This document shows, piece after piece, positions 45,244 to 53,648 of a stretch of 64,000 nt of DNA. The notes under the pieces were generated by a model. The model was not told the DNA's origin. It saw only the letters and a list, made by a program, of their open reading frames with translations, and did not search any database. A program made the translations under genes and the position numbers. Within the stretch, counting starts at the first letter, position 1, and each line of letters opens with the position of its first letter. The stretch comes from Butyrivibrio sp. XPD2002 (lineage in GTDB: Bacteria > Bacillota > Clostridia > Lachnospirales > Lachnospiraceae), in NCBI RefSeq assembly GCF_000423945.1, contig NZ_AUIY01000012.1, forward strand, positions 62,001 to 126,000, written 5' to 3'.

Positions 45244-45969
45244 ATGGCTAATATTGCTATAATAATCGCAGGTGGTTCTGGCCACCGCATGCAGCAGGAT
45301 ATTCCGAAGCAGTTTATAAACGTATATGACAAGCCTGTTCTTATGTATACACTTGAGGGCTTCCAGAAGCACCCTCAGATCGATGCTATCGAGCTTGTGT
45401 GCATCGATGGCTGGCAGGATATGGTATGGGCTTATGCGAAGCAGTTCAATATAACAAAGCTTAAGTGGATCGTTCCCGGCGGCGAGAGTGGCCAGGAATC
45501 TATAAGAAACGGTGTATTTAACCTTGAGGGCAAGGCTGAGGATGATGACATTATCATAATCCACGATGGAATCAGACCTCTTGTGGACGAGATGGTTCTT
45601 TCGGACGTAATCGTTGTTTGTAAAAAGCATGGCAATGCAGTGACATCCCTTCCTTATAACGAGCAGATCTTCGTTGTAAACGATGAGGAAGAGGGAACAA
45701 CAAGGAAGTATATCCCCAGAGAGACACTTAGAAGAGTATCTACACCTCAGGCTTATAAGTTTGGCAAGCTTGACTGGGCATATCATGAGGCCTTTGAAAA
45801 GGGAATCGGTATCAAGGGAAGTGCCTACACCAACACAATGATGGTTGATCTTGGCGAGAAGCTATACTTTGCAGCAGGTTCCGATAAGAATATCAAGCTT
45901 ACCACCAAGGATGACCTTGAGATGTTCAAGGCTTATCTTAAATCAGATAAGGACAACTGGTTAAAGTGA
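45244..45969 (+). CDS. TarI/IspD-like cytidylyltransferase (241 aa)
   Basis: Makes a CDP-alcohol from CTP and an alcohol phosphate. AGGSGHRMQQDIPKQF (residues 9-24) is the IspD/TarI signature, with HDGIRPLV and the C-terminal TNTMMVD and IKLTTKDDLEMF segments also typical. Lying between two licD genes, a CDP-ribitol (TarI) or similar CDP-donor role is more likely than isoprenoid IspD. No ribulose-5-phosphate reductase (TarJ) is seen beside it. ATG at 45244 has GGGAGG 7 bases upstream; in-frame codons before it lie in the REP element. Confidence 0.87.
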   Translation: MANIAIIIAGGSGHRMQQDIPKQFINVYDKPVLMYTLEGFQKHPQIDAIELVCIDGWQDMVWAYAKQFNITKLKWIVPGGESGQESIRNGVFNLEGKAEDDDIIIIHDGIRPLVDEMVLSDVIVVCKKHGNAVTSLPYNEQIFVVNDEEEGTTRKYIPRETLRRVSTPQAYKFGKLDWAYHEAFEKGIGIKGSAYTNTMMVDLGEKLYFAAGSDKNIKLTTKDDLEMFKAYLKSDKDNWLK

Positions 45970-46805
45970 GAAATAAAGAGACTTTAGGGAAGAGACTTTC
46001 CCTTCAGGAAATAAAGGATACACAGCTTAATATCCTCCTTGAGTTTGAGAAGATATGTGATAAAAAGGGACTTACCTTTTATCTATGTGGAGGAAGCCTT
46101 CTGGGGGCAGTAAGGCATAAGGGCTTTATTCCCTGGGACGACGATATTGATATCTGCATGACAAGACCTGAGTACAACAGGCTTTGCGAGCTTGCAAGAA
46201 ACGATGAGCTTGATGGTCCCGAGTGGCTGAAAATTGTCTGCTATGACAATGGAACCTCCAGATATCCCTTCATCAAGGTGCTTGATAAGAGAACTGTGGT
46301 ATATAACGATTTCTTCAGGGAAGAGGAGTATGACAACCTTTGGATCGATCTTCTTCCGGTGGATGGACTTCCGGATGATGAGGACAAGGTTGCCGAGCTT
46401 TACAGGAAGGTTACTACCTATAGAAAGTATGTGCAGATGAAGCACATCAGACCCTTTGAGGGAAAAAGTCTTTCAAAGAAGCTGATAAAGCCATTTCTTT
46501 TCCTGTTTGCAAATATAATAAATACTGATAGATATAATGACAAACTGATCACTATTTCTACAGCTTTTCCCTATGAGAAGGCTAAGAACGTGGGAATCGT
46601 GACGGAAGGGCTTTACGGAGTCCATGAGGCTATACCGAGAGAAGCCTATGAAAAGGCCATAGAGGTGGAGTTCGAAGGACATACCTTCAAGGCAACCTCA
46701 TATTGGCATGAATATCTGTGTAATCTTTTCGGGGATTATATGCAGCTTCCTCCCGAGGATAAAAGAAAGACACATGATATGAAAGCCTACAGGTTAAATG
46801 ACTGA
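45966..46805 (+). CDS. LicD-family phosphotransferase, copy 2 (279 aa)
   Basis: Signature GGSLLGAVRHKGFIPWDDDIDIC at about 42-64, then FIKVLDKRTVVYNDFFR and LWIDLLPVDGLP. Start is GTG overlapping the cytidylyltransferase stop by four bases (GTGA), so the two proteins are made together. It lacks the N-terminal extension of copy 1. Probable user of the CDP-alcohol made by the gene before it. The last gene of the first large plus-strand block. Confidence 0.9.
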   Translation: MRNKETLGKRLSLQEIKDTQLNILLEFEKICDKKGLTFYLCGGSLLGAVRHKGFIPWDDDIDICMTRPEYNRLCELARNDELDGPEWLKIVCYDNGTSRYPFIKVLDKRTVVYNDFFREEEYDNLWIDLLPVDGLPDDEDKVAELYRKVTTYRKYVQMKHIRPFEGKSLSKKLIKPFLFLFANIINTDRYNDKLITISTAFPYEKAKNVGIVTEGLYGVHEAIPREAYEKAIEVEFEGHTFKATSYWHEYLCNLFGDYMQLPPEDKRKTHDMKAYRLND

Positions 46806-46830
46806 TATATAACATACAATATAGAAAAGC

Positions 46831-46865
46831 AAAAAAATAGGAAACGAAATCATTCGTTTCCTATT
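46831..46865 (-). terminator. Strong terminator of the minus-strand GT2 gene, stop codon in its loop
   Basis: A perfect 13-bp stem (46853-46865 with 46836-46848) and 4-base loop, followed on the minus strand by T residues (46837-46831). The TGA stop codon of the GT2 gene (46852-46850) starts in the loop. On the plus strand no T run follows, so it acts mainly on the minus-strand transcript. Confidence 0.9.
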
Positions 46866-47803
46866 AGTTCTTTAAAGGCTGACCATTTGCTCTTTTCTCC
46901 CTGAGCTTCGAAGTATTTAATGAGATCATCGGAGAAGAGCTCCTTTATGGCGAATTTGTGTTCCGGAAGTACGGTACCTTTTTCGTTGAAGATTTTGTAC
47001 CAGCCGAATACATTTTTGAGCTCGTGCTCAAGGATTTCAAAGCGAACCTTATCGTTTACATTGTTATCGTTACAAAGTGCTTCGCAGAGCCTGAAGGAAT
47101 TTAAGTCGCAGTCAAAATGAGCAGCTCTTTTTCCTACAAGGGAATCACCGTTGTTCTTTCTGTGGAAAACAAAGGAGGGTCTGGTGATCATAACACGCTT
47201 AGCCTTTATGCAGACTGTGACATAGAAGGATCTGTCATTTGCGCAGAACAGATCGTTGAATCTGATGTTCTTTTCCAAAAGAAAGCTGCGCTTGTATATA
47301 CCGTTCCACGGAACTACGTTTATGCAGTAGAGATCCTCGGGTCTGTTATGGAAATCAAGAATTGTATCATAGAGCTCTGATTTGAATCTCGCAAAACGAT
47401 ACTGCTTTCTAAGAGGCAAGCCGTTTTTGGCATTAAATGCAATGCAGCGGGTCTTAAGCATATCAAGGTCATTAGCTACAGCTTTTTTATAGAGCTTTGC
47501 GTAGGAGCCGGGGATTACAAAATCATCGGAATCCATGAAGTGAACATACTCGCCCTTTGCAACTTCGAGACCGCGGTTTCTTGAAGGACCGGCGTACAGA
47601 TTTTTATCATTTCTAAGTACAGTTACATTTGAGTGATTTTTGGCATACTCCTTAAGGATATCCGGTGTGGAATCCGTGGAGCAGTCGTCAACACAAATAA
47701 CCTCCAGCGGGAAACGCTGAAGGAGAATGCTGTTCAAACATTTACGTATATATTTTTCCGCATTGTAAATCGGAATTATGACCGAAATTTTTGGATCGTT
47801 CAT
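46850..47803 (-). CDS. GT2 glycosyltransferase on the opposite strand (317 aa)
   Basis: GT-A glycosyltransferase: ISVIIPIYNAEKYIRKCLNSIL, LEVICVDDCSTDSTPDIL, NRGLEVAKGEYVHFMDSDD and PWNGIYKRSFLLEKNIRFND. It is the only minus-strand gene within the 50-kb locus, is convergent with the licD operon and divergent from the gene at 47914, and has its own terminator. It is probably a single-gene unit with separate control. TGAGG lies upstream of the start. Confidence 0.92.
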   Translation of the reverse strand: MNDPKISVIIPIYNAEKYIRKCLNSILLQRFPLEVICVDDCSTDSTPDILKEYAKNHSNVTVLRNDKNLYAGPSRNRGLEVAKGEYVHFMDSDDFVIPGSYAKLYKKAVANDLDMLKTRCIAFNAKNGLPLRKQYRFARFKSELYDTILDFHNRPEDLYCINVVPWNGIYKRSFLLEKNIRFNDLFCANDRSFYVTVCIKAKRVMITRPSFVFHRKNNGDSLVGKRAAHFDCDLNSFRLCEALCNDNNVNDKVRFEILEHELKNVFGWYKIFNEKGTVLPEHKFAIKELFSDDLIKYFEAQGEKSKWSAFKELIGNE

Positions 47804-47851
47804 TTTAACCTCAAACCGTTTTTATAGTATAGTATATTCTACCAAAGTAAT

Positions 47852-47880
47852 TTGATTATATCTATGCTTTGAATTAGAAT
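47852..47880 (+). promoter_or_regulatory. Promoter of the second plus-strand block
   Basis: TTGATT (47852-47857), a 17-base spacer and TAGAAT (47875-47880), in the 110-base divergent gap. It would drive the CgeB-like gene and the genes behind it. A ribosome site AAGGA (47898-47902) follows. Confidence 0.55.
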
Positions 47881-47913
47881 TTGAAAAAAGGACATTATTA
47901 AGGATATTTTTTT

Positions 47914-49629
47914 ATGCTTTCAAAGGTGAAAAGGGGAATACTGTCCCTGGAGGCGTATGCTGCCAGAGCTAGGGACAAAATGAAAATACAGGAGAGGCTA
48001 AGAGGCATACAGGATTTTTCCGGTATGTCTGTTTCTGTAATATATCTTCCGGTTGACAATGCTGATGTAAAACGAAGGTTTGATGAGAGTATTGCAAAGG
48101 CTAAGACGAATATTAAATACGAGATGGCAGCCGATGCAGAGACGGCAAAGGGTGAATATCTGGTATTTGTAAACGGTGTGGATGGCGTCTGTGACGGATG
48201 GCTGGATTTTCTTGCAGAAGCCTTCGTCAGGGATGAGAACACCGGAATAGCCGGGGGTGTTACCTACTATTCTCCGCAGATGCGAAAGGGAAAGGCCTAT
48301 AAAACAAGATTTAAGGGTGTTCAGTATCTTCAGAACAATACAGAGACACACGGAATATCCTGTAAGCTTTTAAATGCGGATATAGATAGTGGAGAACAGG
48401 GCTTTTGCATCACAAAAACAGATATTCCTTCTATAAATATAATAATGATCAGGGCCGATTTTTATAAGAAGCTTGGAGGTCTGTGCGGATTATACGAGAG
48501 TAATTCCTGGGATTTTGCTATTGCTGATCTGTGCTTCATGTCAAAAGCCTATGGAAAGGATAATTATCTTTGCGACTGCTGTCTTGTTTCTGTTTTCAGG
48601 GATAAGGCGATACGTAAGGCGAATAATACAGGAAGACCGGTACTTCCGGGAAGATGGAGAAAAAATGCTCTGTCCGGAAAAAGACCAAAGCTCAATAATA
48701 TGGAGATAGATATATGTGCCTCAATGCCGGGAAATGAGGATGGTAAGTACTGGGGTGATTATCATTACTCCTATGCTCTGCGTGCAGCTCTTGAGAGACA
48801 GGGATATATAGTCAATGTCCTGCCGGTAGATGACTGGTACAGAGAGAGCTCAGCCAGAACAGTGATCGTACTCAGAGGAAAACGAGGCTATTACAGGAAA
48901 GCGCTGGGAGACGGACAGAGGCTTATCTACTGGACAATATCCCATCCTGCGGATATAAGTGCACCTGAGCTTAACCAGGCTGATTACATTTTTTATGCCT
49001 CGGAAATCATGAAGCAGAAATTCTCTGAAAAGGTAGACGTTCCTTCAAGCGTTCTGATGCAGTGTACAGATCCTGAAGCTATGCTCTATAGCGAGGATAT
49101 AGTTATTCCTACAGGCAATTATTCTCCGGAGCTTCTTTTTGTGGGAAACAGCAGAGGAGTGTTCAGGAAAATACTAAGAGATGTGCTTCCTACAGACCAT
49201 GACCTTCATGTATATGGAAGACACTGGGAAAAATTCCCGGAGGTTCAGGAGCATGTGATTGCCAATTACATAGATAACGACAAGGTTGCCGGGGTATATC
49301 ACAATGCAAGGATACTTCTTAATGATCACTGGGATGACATGAGGGAGTATGGCATAATATCCAACAGAATTTTTGATGCCATGTGTGCAGGAGCCTTCGT
49401 AATAAGTGATGATGTTCCGGGGCTTGAAGAGGCCTTTGGTGAATGTCTTGTGACCTATACTGACAGAAAGGACTTAAGCGATAAGATTGATTACTATCTC
49501 ACTCATGAATTTGAGAGAATGAGAATTGCCAGGGCTGGAAGAAAGAGGGTGCTCAATAAGCACACCTTTGATGACAGGGCTGAGAAGATAGCAGAAGTCA
49601 TAGAAGCTGATAAGTATGCGAAGCTGTAG
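47914..49629 (+). CDS. Two-domain glycosyltransferase: degenerate GT2-like N-terminus plus CgeB-like GT-B C-terminus (571 aa)
   Basis: Residues about 35-245 look like a GT2 domain (YLPVDNAD, AETAKGEYLVFVNGVDGVCDGWLDFL, IMIRADFYKKLGGL), but the expected Asp-x-Asp is replaced by NGVDG and the N-terminal PxYN motif is absent. Residues about 265-570 are a CgeB/Glyco_trans_1_2 GT-B domain: YWGDYHYSYALRAALERQGY, IYWTISHP, YASEIM, LLFVGNSRG, and NRIFDAMCAGAFVISD. The C-terminal domain is probably the catalyst and the N-terminal part a binding module. First gene after the divergent promoter. Confidence 0.82.
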   Translation: MLSKVKRGILSLEAYAARARDKMKIQERLRGIQDFSGMSVSVIYLPVDNADVKRRFDESIAKAKTNIKYEMAADAETAKGEYLVFVNGVDGVCDGWLDFLAEAFVRDENTGIAGGVTYYSPQMRKGKAYKTRFKGVQYLQNNTETHGISCKLLNADIDSGEQGFCITKTDIPSINIIMIRADFYKKLGGLCGLYESNSWDFAIADLCFMSKAYGKDNYLCDCCLVSVFRDKAIRKANNTGRPVLPGRWRKNALSGKRPKLNNMEIDICASMPGNEDGKYWGDYHYSYALRAALERQGYIVNVLPVDDWYRESSARTVIVLRGKRGYYRKALGDGQRLIYWTISHPADISAPELNQADYIFYASEIMKQKFSEKVDVPSSVLMQCTDPEAMLYSEDIVIPTGNYSPELLFVGNSRGVFRKILRDVLPTDHDLHVYGRHWEKFPEVQEHVIANYIDNDKVAGVYHNARILLNDHWDDMREYGIISNRIFDAMCAGAFVISDDVPGLEEAFGECLVTYTDRKDLSDKIDYYLTHEFERMRIARAGRKRVLNKHTFDDRAEKIAEVIEADKYAKL

Positions 49630-49709
49630 TGAAGGTTGTAAATCGGAGGAATAATTGCTATTATAGTGGATTAGAATGCCAATAATAGTGATTAAAAAAC
49701 AAGAGAATT

Positions 49710-50513
49710 ATGAAAATTAGTACAAAAATCAAAAAGAAAATCAGAACAGCAAAGTCCTACAAGTTCTTATTTGAGGAGCTTGTGCAGAGAGACTTTAATC
49801 AGAAGTATAAGCGTACAATACTGGGAATGGCGTGGAGTATTCTATCTCCGCTCCTTCATCTTCTTGTAATGAAGGTTGTATTTACGCAGTTCTTTGGAAG
49901 AGGTAAGAATTCACTCTATTACACTACCTACCTTTTCTCAGGAAATATAATAATGTCCTTCTATAAGGAAGCTACCAAAAACGGTATGAGCTCCCTTTTC
50001 AAGGAGAGAAGGATTTTGCAGAAGATAAATGTACCAAAGTACCTGTTCCTTCTGTCCAAGAATGTGTCGGCATTTGTTAATTTCCTGCTGACGCTGGTAG
50101 TGTTCTTTGTATTCTGTTTCTTTGACAAGATACATTTTGGACCTCATATGATACTGATCATCTATCCTATATCAACACTTCTTGTGATGAACATTGGAAT
50201 AGGAATGATCCTTTCAGCATTATATGTATTTTTCAGAGATATTCAGTATCTGTACGACGTATTCCTGACACTTTTGGGATATCTGTCAGCTATCTTCTAT
50301 CATGTAGAGGATTTCAATAACATAATGGTACAGAGAGCATTTTTGCTTAACCCTGTTTATGTTGTAATAAAGTACATCAGAACCGTAGTTATTGATTGTC
50401 AGATTCCTTCTTTGGAATGTCATGTATTATGTGCTTTTTATGCACTGTTTTACCTGTCAATAGGCTTGTGGATTTACAAGAGATATAACCACGAGTTTGT
50501 TTACTACCTGTAA
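49710..50513 (+). CDS. ABC-2 type polysaccharide/teichoic acid export permease (TagG/Wzm-like), 267 aa
   Basis: Six-helix inner-membrane permease: FEELVQRDFNQKYKRTILGMAWSILSPL at the N-terminus (the coupling and first helix pattern of ABC-2 polymer exporters), VFFRDIQYLYDVFL later, and LNPVYVVIKYIR near the C-terminus. Full length. The ATPase subunit follows after 23 bases. Exports a completed undecaprenyl-linked polymer, possibly the glycerophosphate polymer suggested by the tag-like genes downstream. Confidence 0.93.
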   Translation: MKISTKIKKKIRTAKSYKFLFEELVQRDFNQKYKRTILGMAWSILSPLLHLLVMKVVFTQFFGRGKNSLYYTTYLFSGNIIMSFYKEATKNGMSSLFKERRILQKINVPKYLFLLSKNVSAFVNFLLTLVVFFVFCFFDKIHFGPHMILIIYPISTLLVMNIGIGMILSALYVFFRDIQYLYDVFLTLLGYLSAIFYHVEDFNNIMVQRAFLLNPVYVVIKYIRTVVIDCQIPSLECHVLCAFYALFYLSIGLWIYKRYNHEFVYYL

Positions 50514-50536
50514 TTTCAGGAATAATAGGAGTTTTC

Positions 50537-51478
50537 ATGTCAGTTATTGAATGTAATGATGTCAGTATCCGCTATATCACCGGAGACTTAAAGGCAATCG
50601 GATTAAAAGAATTTGTTGTCCGCAAACTCACAGGCAATTATCATGTCGAGGAGTTTTGGGCTGACAGACATATATCCTTCAAGCTTGAGAAGGGAGATAT
50701 GCTTGGAATCATCGGTTCAAATGGTGCAGGAAAAAGTACCATTCTCAAGGCTATATCTCAGATCCTTCTCCCGGTTGAGGGCTCTATTAAGGTTAATGGT
50801 ACAATTGCAGCTCTTCTGGAGCTTACAAGTGGCTTTGATGAGGATATGACCGTAAAGGAAAATGCTTATCTTCGCGGAGCCATGCTTGGATATACCAGAG
50901 ACTTCATGGATGAGAGATATGAAGAGATCATTCAGTTCGCCGAGCTTGAAAAGTTCGAGGACTATCAGTTTAAACAGTTATCAAGCGGTATGCGAAGCAG
51001 ACTGGCTTTCTCTATTGCCTGCCTCGTTGATCCGGACGTACTCATCCTGGATGAGGTTTTGTCAGTAGGTGACGGAGCTTTCCGTGAGAAGAGCGGTAAC
51101 AAGATGAGAGAGATCCTTAAAAAGGGTATCACAGCAATTCTCGTATCTCACTCAATTTCACAGGTAAGAGAGCTTTGCGACAAGATACTCTGGCTTGATC
51201 ATGGTAAGCAGATAGCATTTGGATCTGACGTTGAGAGACTTTGTAATGCGTATGAGGAGTTCCTTCAGACTCAGAAGGTACCTCAGTCAGAGGCTGAAAT
51301 AGATAAGCTTGCTGCCGATTTCAAAATCCGCAAGGAGAAGGAGATCAAGGAGCAGACCTCTGAGCTTAGGAAGATGATGGGGACAGTTCCTGAGGATGAA
51401 GCTTACAGAGCAGCAATAGGATTCCTTAAGGAAAAATATCCCGAAACCCTCAGGGATATTGATAAGTTGAGAGATTAG
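50537..51478 (+). CDS. ABC exporter ATPase (TagH/Wzt-like), 313 aa
   Basis: Partner of the permease before it. Walker A GSNGAGKST (about 60-68), signature KQLSSGMRSRLAFS, Walker B VLILDEVLSVGD and switch His in LVSHS. After the ATPase core (about 235) there is a charged, helix-rich tail of about 75 residues rather than the large carbohydrate-binding domain of Wzt, so it is closer to short TagH-like forms. RBS TAGGAG. Confidence 0.93.
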   Translation: MSVIECNDVSIRYITGDLKAIGLKEFVVRKLTGNYHVEEFWADRHISFKLEKGDMLGIIGSNGAGKSTILKAISQILLPVEGSIKVNGTIAALLELTSGFDEDMTVKENAYLRGAMLGYTRDFMDERYEEIIQFAELEKFEDYQFKQLSSGMRSRLAFSIACLVDPDVLILDEVLSVGDGAFREKSGNKMREILKKGITAILVSHSISQVRELCDKILWLDHGKQIAFGSDVERLCNAYEEFLQTQKVPQSEAEIDKLAADFKIRKEKEIKEQTSELRKMMGTVPEDEAYRAAIGFLKEKYPETLRDIDKLRD

Positions 51479-51479
51479 T

Positions 51480-52580
51480 ATGGAAAAGAAAGTTACGGTT
51501 GTTGTTCCTTCATATAATACGGAGAAGCAGATCGAAAAATGTCTCGATACTATCTGTGCACAGACACTTAGTGGTATAGAGATAATCGTAGTTGATGACG
51601 GTTCTACAGACAATACTGTTTCTGTTGCAGAGGAATATGCCAAAAAGGACAGCAGAATATCTGTTATAAAAAATCAGCATTCAAATGCCGGCGAGGCAAG
51701 AAACACAGGACTTGACAGGGCAGAAGGCGAATATATTGTTTTCTGGGATTCGGATGATTTTTTTGCTTTAACAGCTTTGGAGAAGCTTTATAAAAAGTGT
51801 AAGGCAGAGAATGCTGATATCTGTATCTGTGACGCTTTTCATGTTGATGATAAAAGCGGAAAGAGAGTGCTCGGAAACAAGAATAATTATCAGTACCTTG
51901 TAAAGGGCAATACCTATAATAGGAAAATCAACCCTGACTACATCCTTAATATAACGACGAATGTACCGTGGAATAAGATGTTCCGCACAGGGTTTATCAA
52001 AGATCAGGGGATTCGCTTTCAAAGCATCGAGAGAGCAAACGATGCTTTTTTTACTATGTCAGCGATGACTCTTGCCGAGAGAATAACGATAATAAAGGAT
52101 CCGCTTATCTACTGGAGAACTAATCAGAAGATAAGCACCACCAGTGATAAATCAAGATCTCCTATGTGTGTATTTAAGGCCTTCGAGGAGACGGAGAGGT
52201 TCTTAGAGGAGAGAGGCGTCTATGACGAGGTAAAGAAGAGCTTTTTAAACAGAGCAGTAGACAGCTATCTTTACAGTCTTAAATGTCAGAAAAGCCTCAG
52301 CACCATAGATAATTTCAGAGAGTCCTTTGACTATATCAAGAATGAGGCCTTTGGAAAGCTTGGCTGGGATAAAATAGAGCCTACAGATATTTATAAGCAG
52401 AATAAATATGAGACATTAAAGCATGTCACTGAGGGCAGCTACGAGGAATACATGATATTCATGGAAGGAGAGCTCCAGGAAAAGTACAATAAGACCATCA
52501 ATTCCAAGGTGTATAAGCTTGCTAAAAGGATTGCATGGTTTCCGAGAATGCTCAGAAAAAGGATGGGGAAGAAGATATGA
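51480..52580 (+). CDS. GT2 glycosyltransferase (366 aa)
   Basis: GT-A enzyme: VTVVVPSYNTEKQIEKCLDTI, IEIIVVDDGSTDNTVSVAEEYA, NAGEARNTGLDRAEGEYIVFWDSDDFF and NVPWNKMFRTGFI. The GT2 core is followed by a helical C-terminal region of about 100 residues, basic at its end. It begins one base after the ABC ATPase stop and overlaps the epimerase gene by four bases, so all are co-expressed. Confidence 0.92.
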   Translation: MEKKVTVVVPSYNTEKQIEKCLDTICAQTLSGIEIIVVDDGSTDNTVSVAEEYAKKDSRISVIKNQHSNAGEARNTGLDRAEGEYIVFWDSDDFFALTALEKLYKKCKAENADICICDAFHVDDKSGKRVLGNKNNYQYLVKGNTYNRKINPDYILNITTNVPWNKMFRTGFIKDQGIRFQSIERANDAFFTMSAMTLAERITIIKDPLIYWRTNQKISTTSDKSRSPMCVFKAFEETERFLEERGVYDEVKKSFLNRAVDSYLYSLKCQKSLSTIDNFRESFDYIKNEAFGKLGWDKIEPTDIYKQNKYETLKHVTEGSYEEYMIFMEGELQEKYNKTINSKVYKLAKRIAWFPRMLRKRMGKKI

Positions 52581-53626
52581 GTTTACTGAATAATCCTACA
52601 TATATAGAGGATATTACGTATATAACAAAGCAGGAGCTCCCCTGGGATAAGCTTACAGGGAAAAGCTTTCTGATATCCGGTGCAACAGGACTTATAGGAA
52701 GCTGCCTTATCGATGCACTTACAGCTCTTAATAAGGAGAAGAACCTTGGAATAAAGGTTTATGCCATCGGAAGAAACAGGGATAAGATTGCAGCAAGATT
52801 CGATGCGGGCACAGTAACTCCGGTTCAGCAGGATGTTAATAAGCCCTTTTCAGATGAGATAAAGAGTGTGGAGGCAGACTATGTGCTTCACCTTGCAAGT
52901 AATACGCATCCGATGCAGTATTCCACAGATCCTATCGGAACTATCATGACTAACCTGATCGGTCTTAACAACATGCTCGAGATAAGCGAAGGAGCAGAGA
53001 GATTCCTCTTTGCTTCATCAGTTGAGATTTACGGTGAAAACAGAGGCGATGTGGAGCGCTTTGACGAGAGCTATCTTGGATATATCGACTGCAATACTGC
53101 AAGAGCAGGCTATCCTGAGGGTAAGAGAGCCGGAGAAGCTCTTTGTCAGTCATATATTTCCCAGAAGGGTATGGATATAGTTATTCCAAGACTTTCAAGA
53201 ACCTATGGTCCCACAATGCTCCAGTCAGATACCAAGGCTATTTCACAGTTCATTAAAAAGGGTGTTGCAGCGGAGGATATTGTTCTTAAATCCGAGGGCA
53301 CACAGCTCTTTTCATACAGCTATGTGGCAGATGCCGTTACAGGACTTTTGTATGTGCTCTTACTTGGTGAAAATGGCGGAGCCTACAATATCGCTGATGA
53401 GGAGTCGGATATCACACTTAGAGACCTGGCAGCTATAATTGCTGATTATGCAGGTAAAAAGGTTATTTTCGAGCTGCCGGATGCTACAGAGGCAGCAGGC
53501 TATTCCAAGGCAACCAAGGCTATTCTTGATTCTGCGAAGCTTAAGAAGCTTGGCTGGAGAGCCGGATATGATATGAAAAAGGGACTTACCCGCACAATTG
53601 ATGTACTAAAGGCAATTAATGCTTAA
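52577..53626 (+). CDS. NAD-dependent nucleotide-sugar epimerase/dehydratase (extended SDR), 349 aa
   Basis: SGATGLIGSCLIDAL (Rossmann loop), LHLASNTHP, catalytic Ser in FASSVEIYG and YPEGK (YxxxK) define an extended SDR. The SSVEIYG/YPEGKRAGE pattern is seen in epimerase-like proteins of teichoic-acid and capsule loci; whether it is an epimerase, dehydratase or decarboxylase cannot be decided. ATG at 52577 makes an ATGA overlap with the GT2 stop and has GGGGAAG upstream; an earlier in-frame start at 52535 lies within the GT2 gene. Confidence 0.88.
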   Translation: MSLLNNPTYIEDITYITKQELPWDKLTGKSFLISGATGLIGSCLIDALTALNKEKNLGIKVYAIGRNRDKIAARFDAGTVTPVQQDVNKPFSDEIKSVEADYVLHLASNTHPMQYSTDPIGTIMTNLIGLNNMLEISEGAERFLFASSVEIYGENRGDVERFDESYLGYIDCNTARAGYPEGKRAGEALCQSYISQKGMDIVIPRLSRTYGPTMLQSDTKAISQFIKKGVAAEDIVLKSEGTQLFSYSYVADAVTGLLYVLLLGENGGAYNIADEESDITLRDLAAIIADYAGKKVIFELPDATEAAGYSKATKAILDSAKLKKLGWRAGYDMKKGLTRTIDVLKAINA

Positions 53627-53648
53627 TACAGACGAGGACTAAATTGCA

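Noticed and set aside
52535-52576. Upstream start of the epimerase within the GT2 gene
   Set aside because: Lacks a ribosome site and precedes the domain; ATG 52577 gives an ATGA overlap with GGGGAAG upstream.
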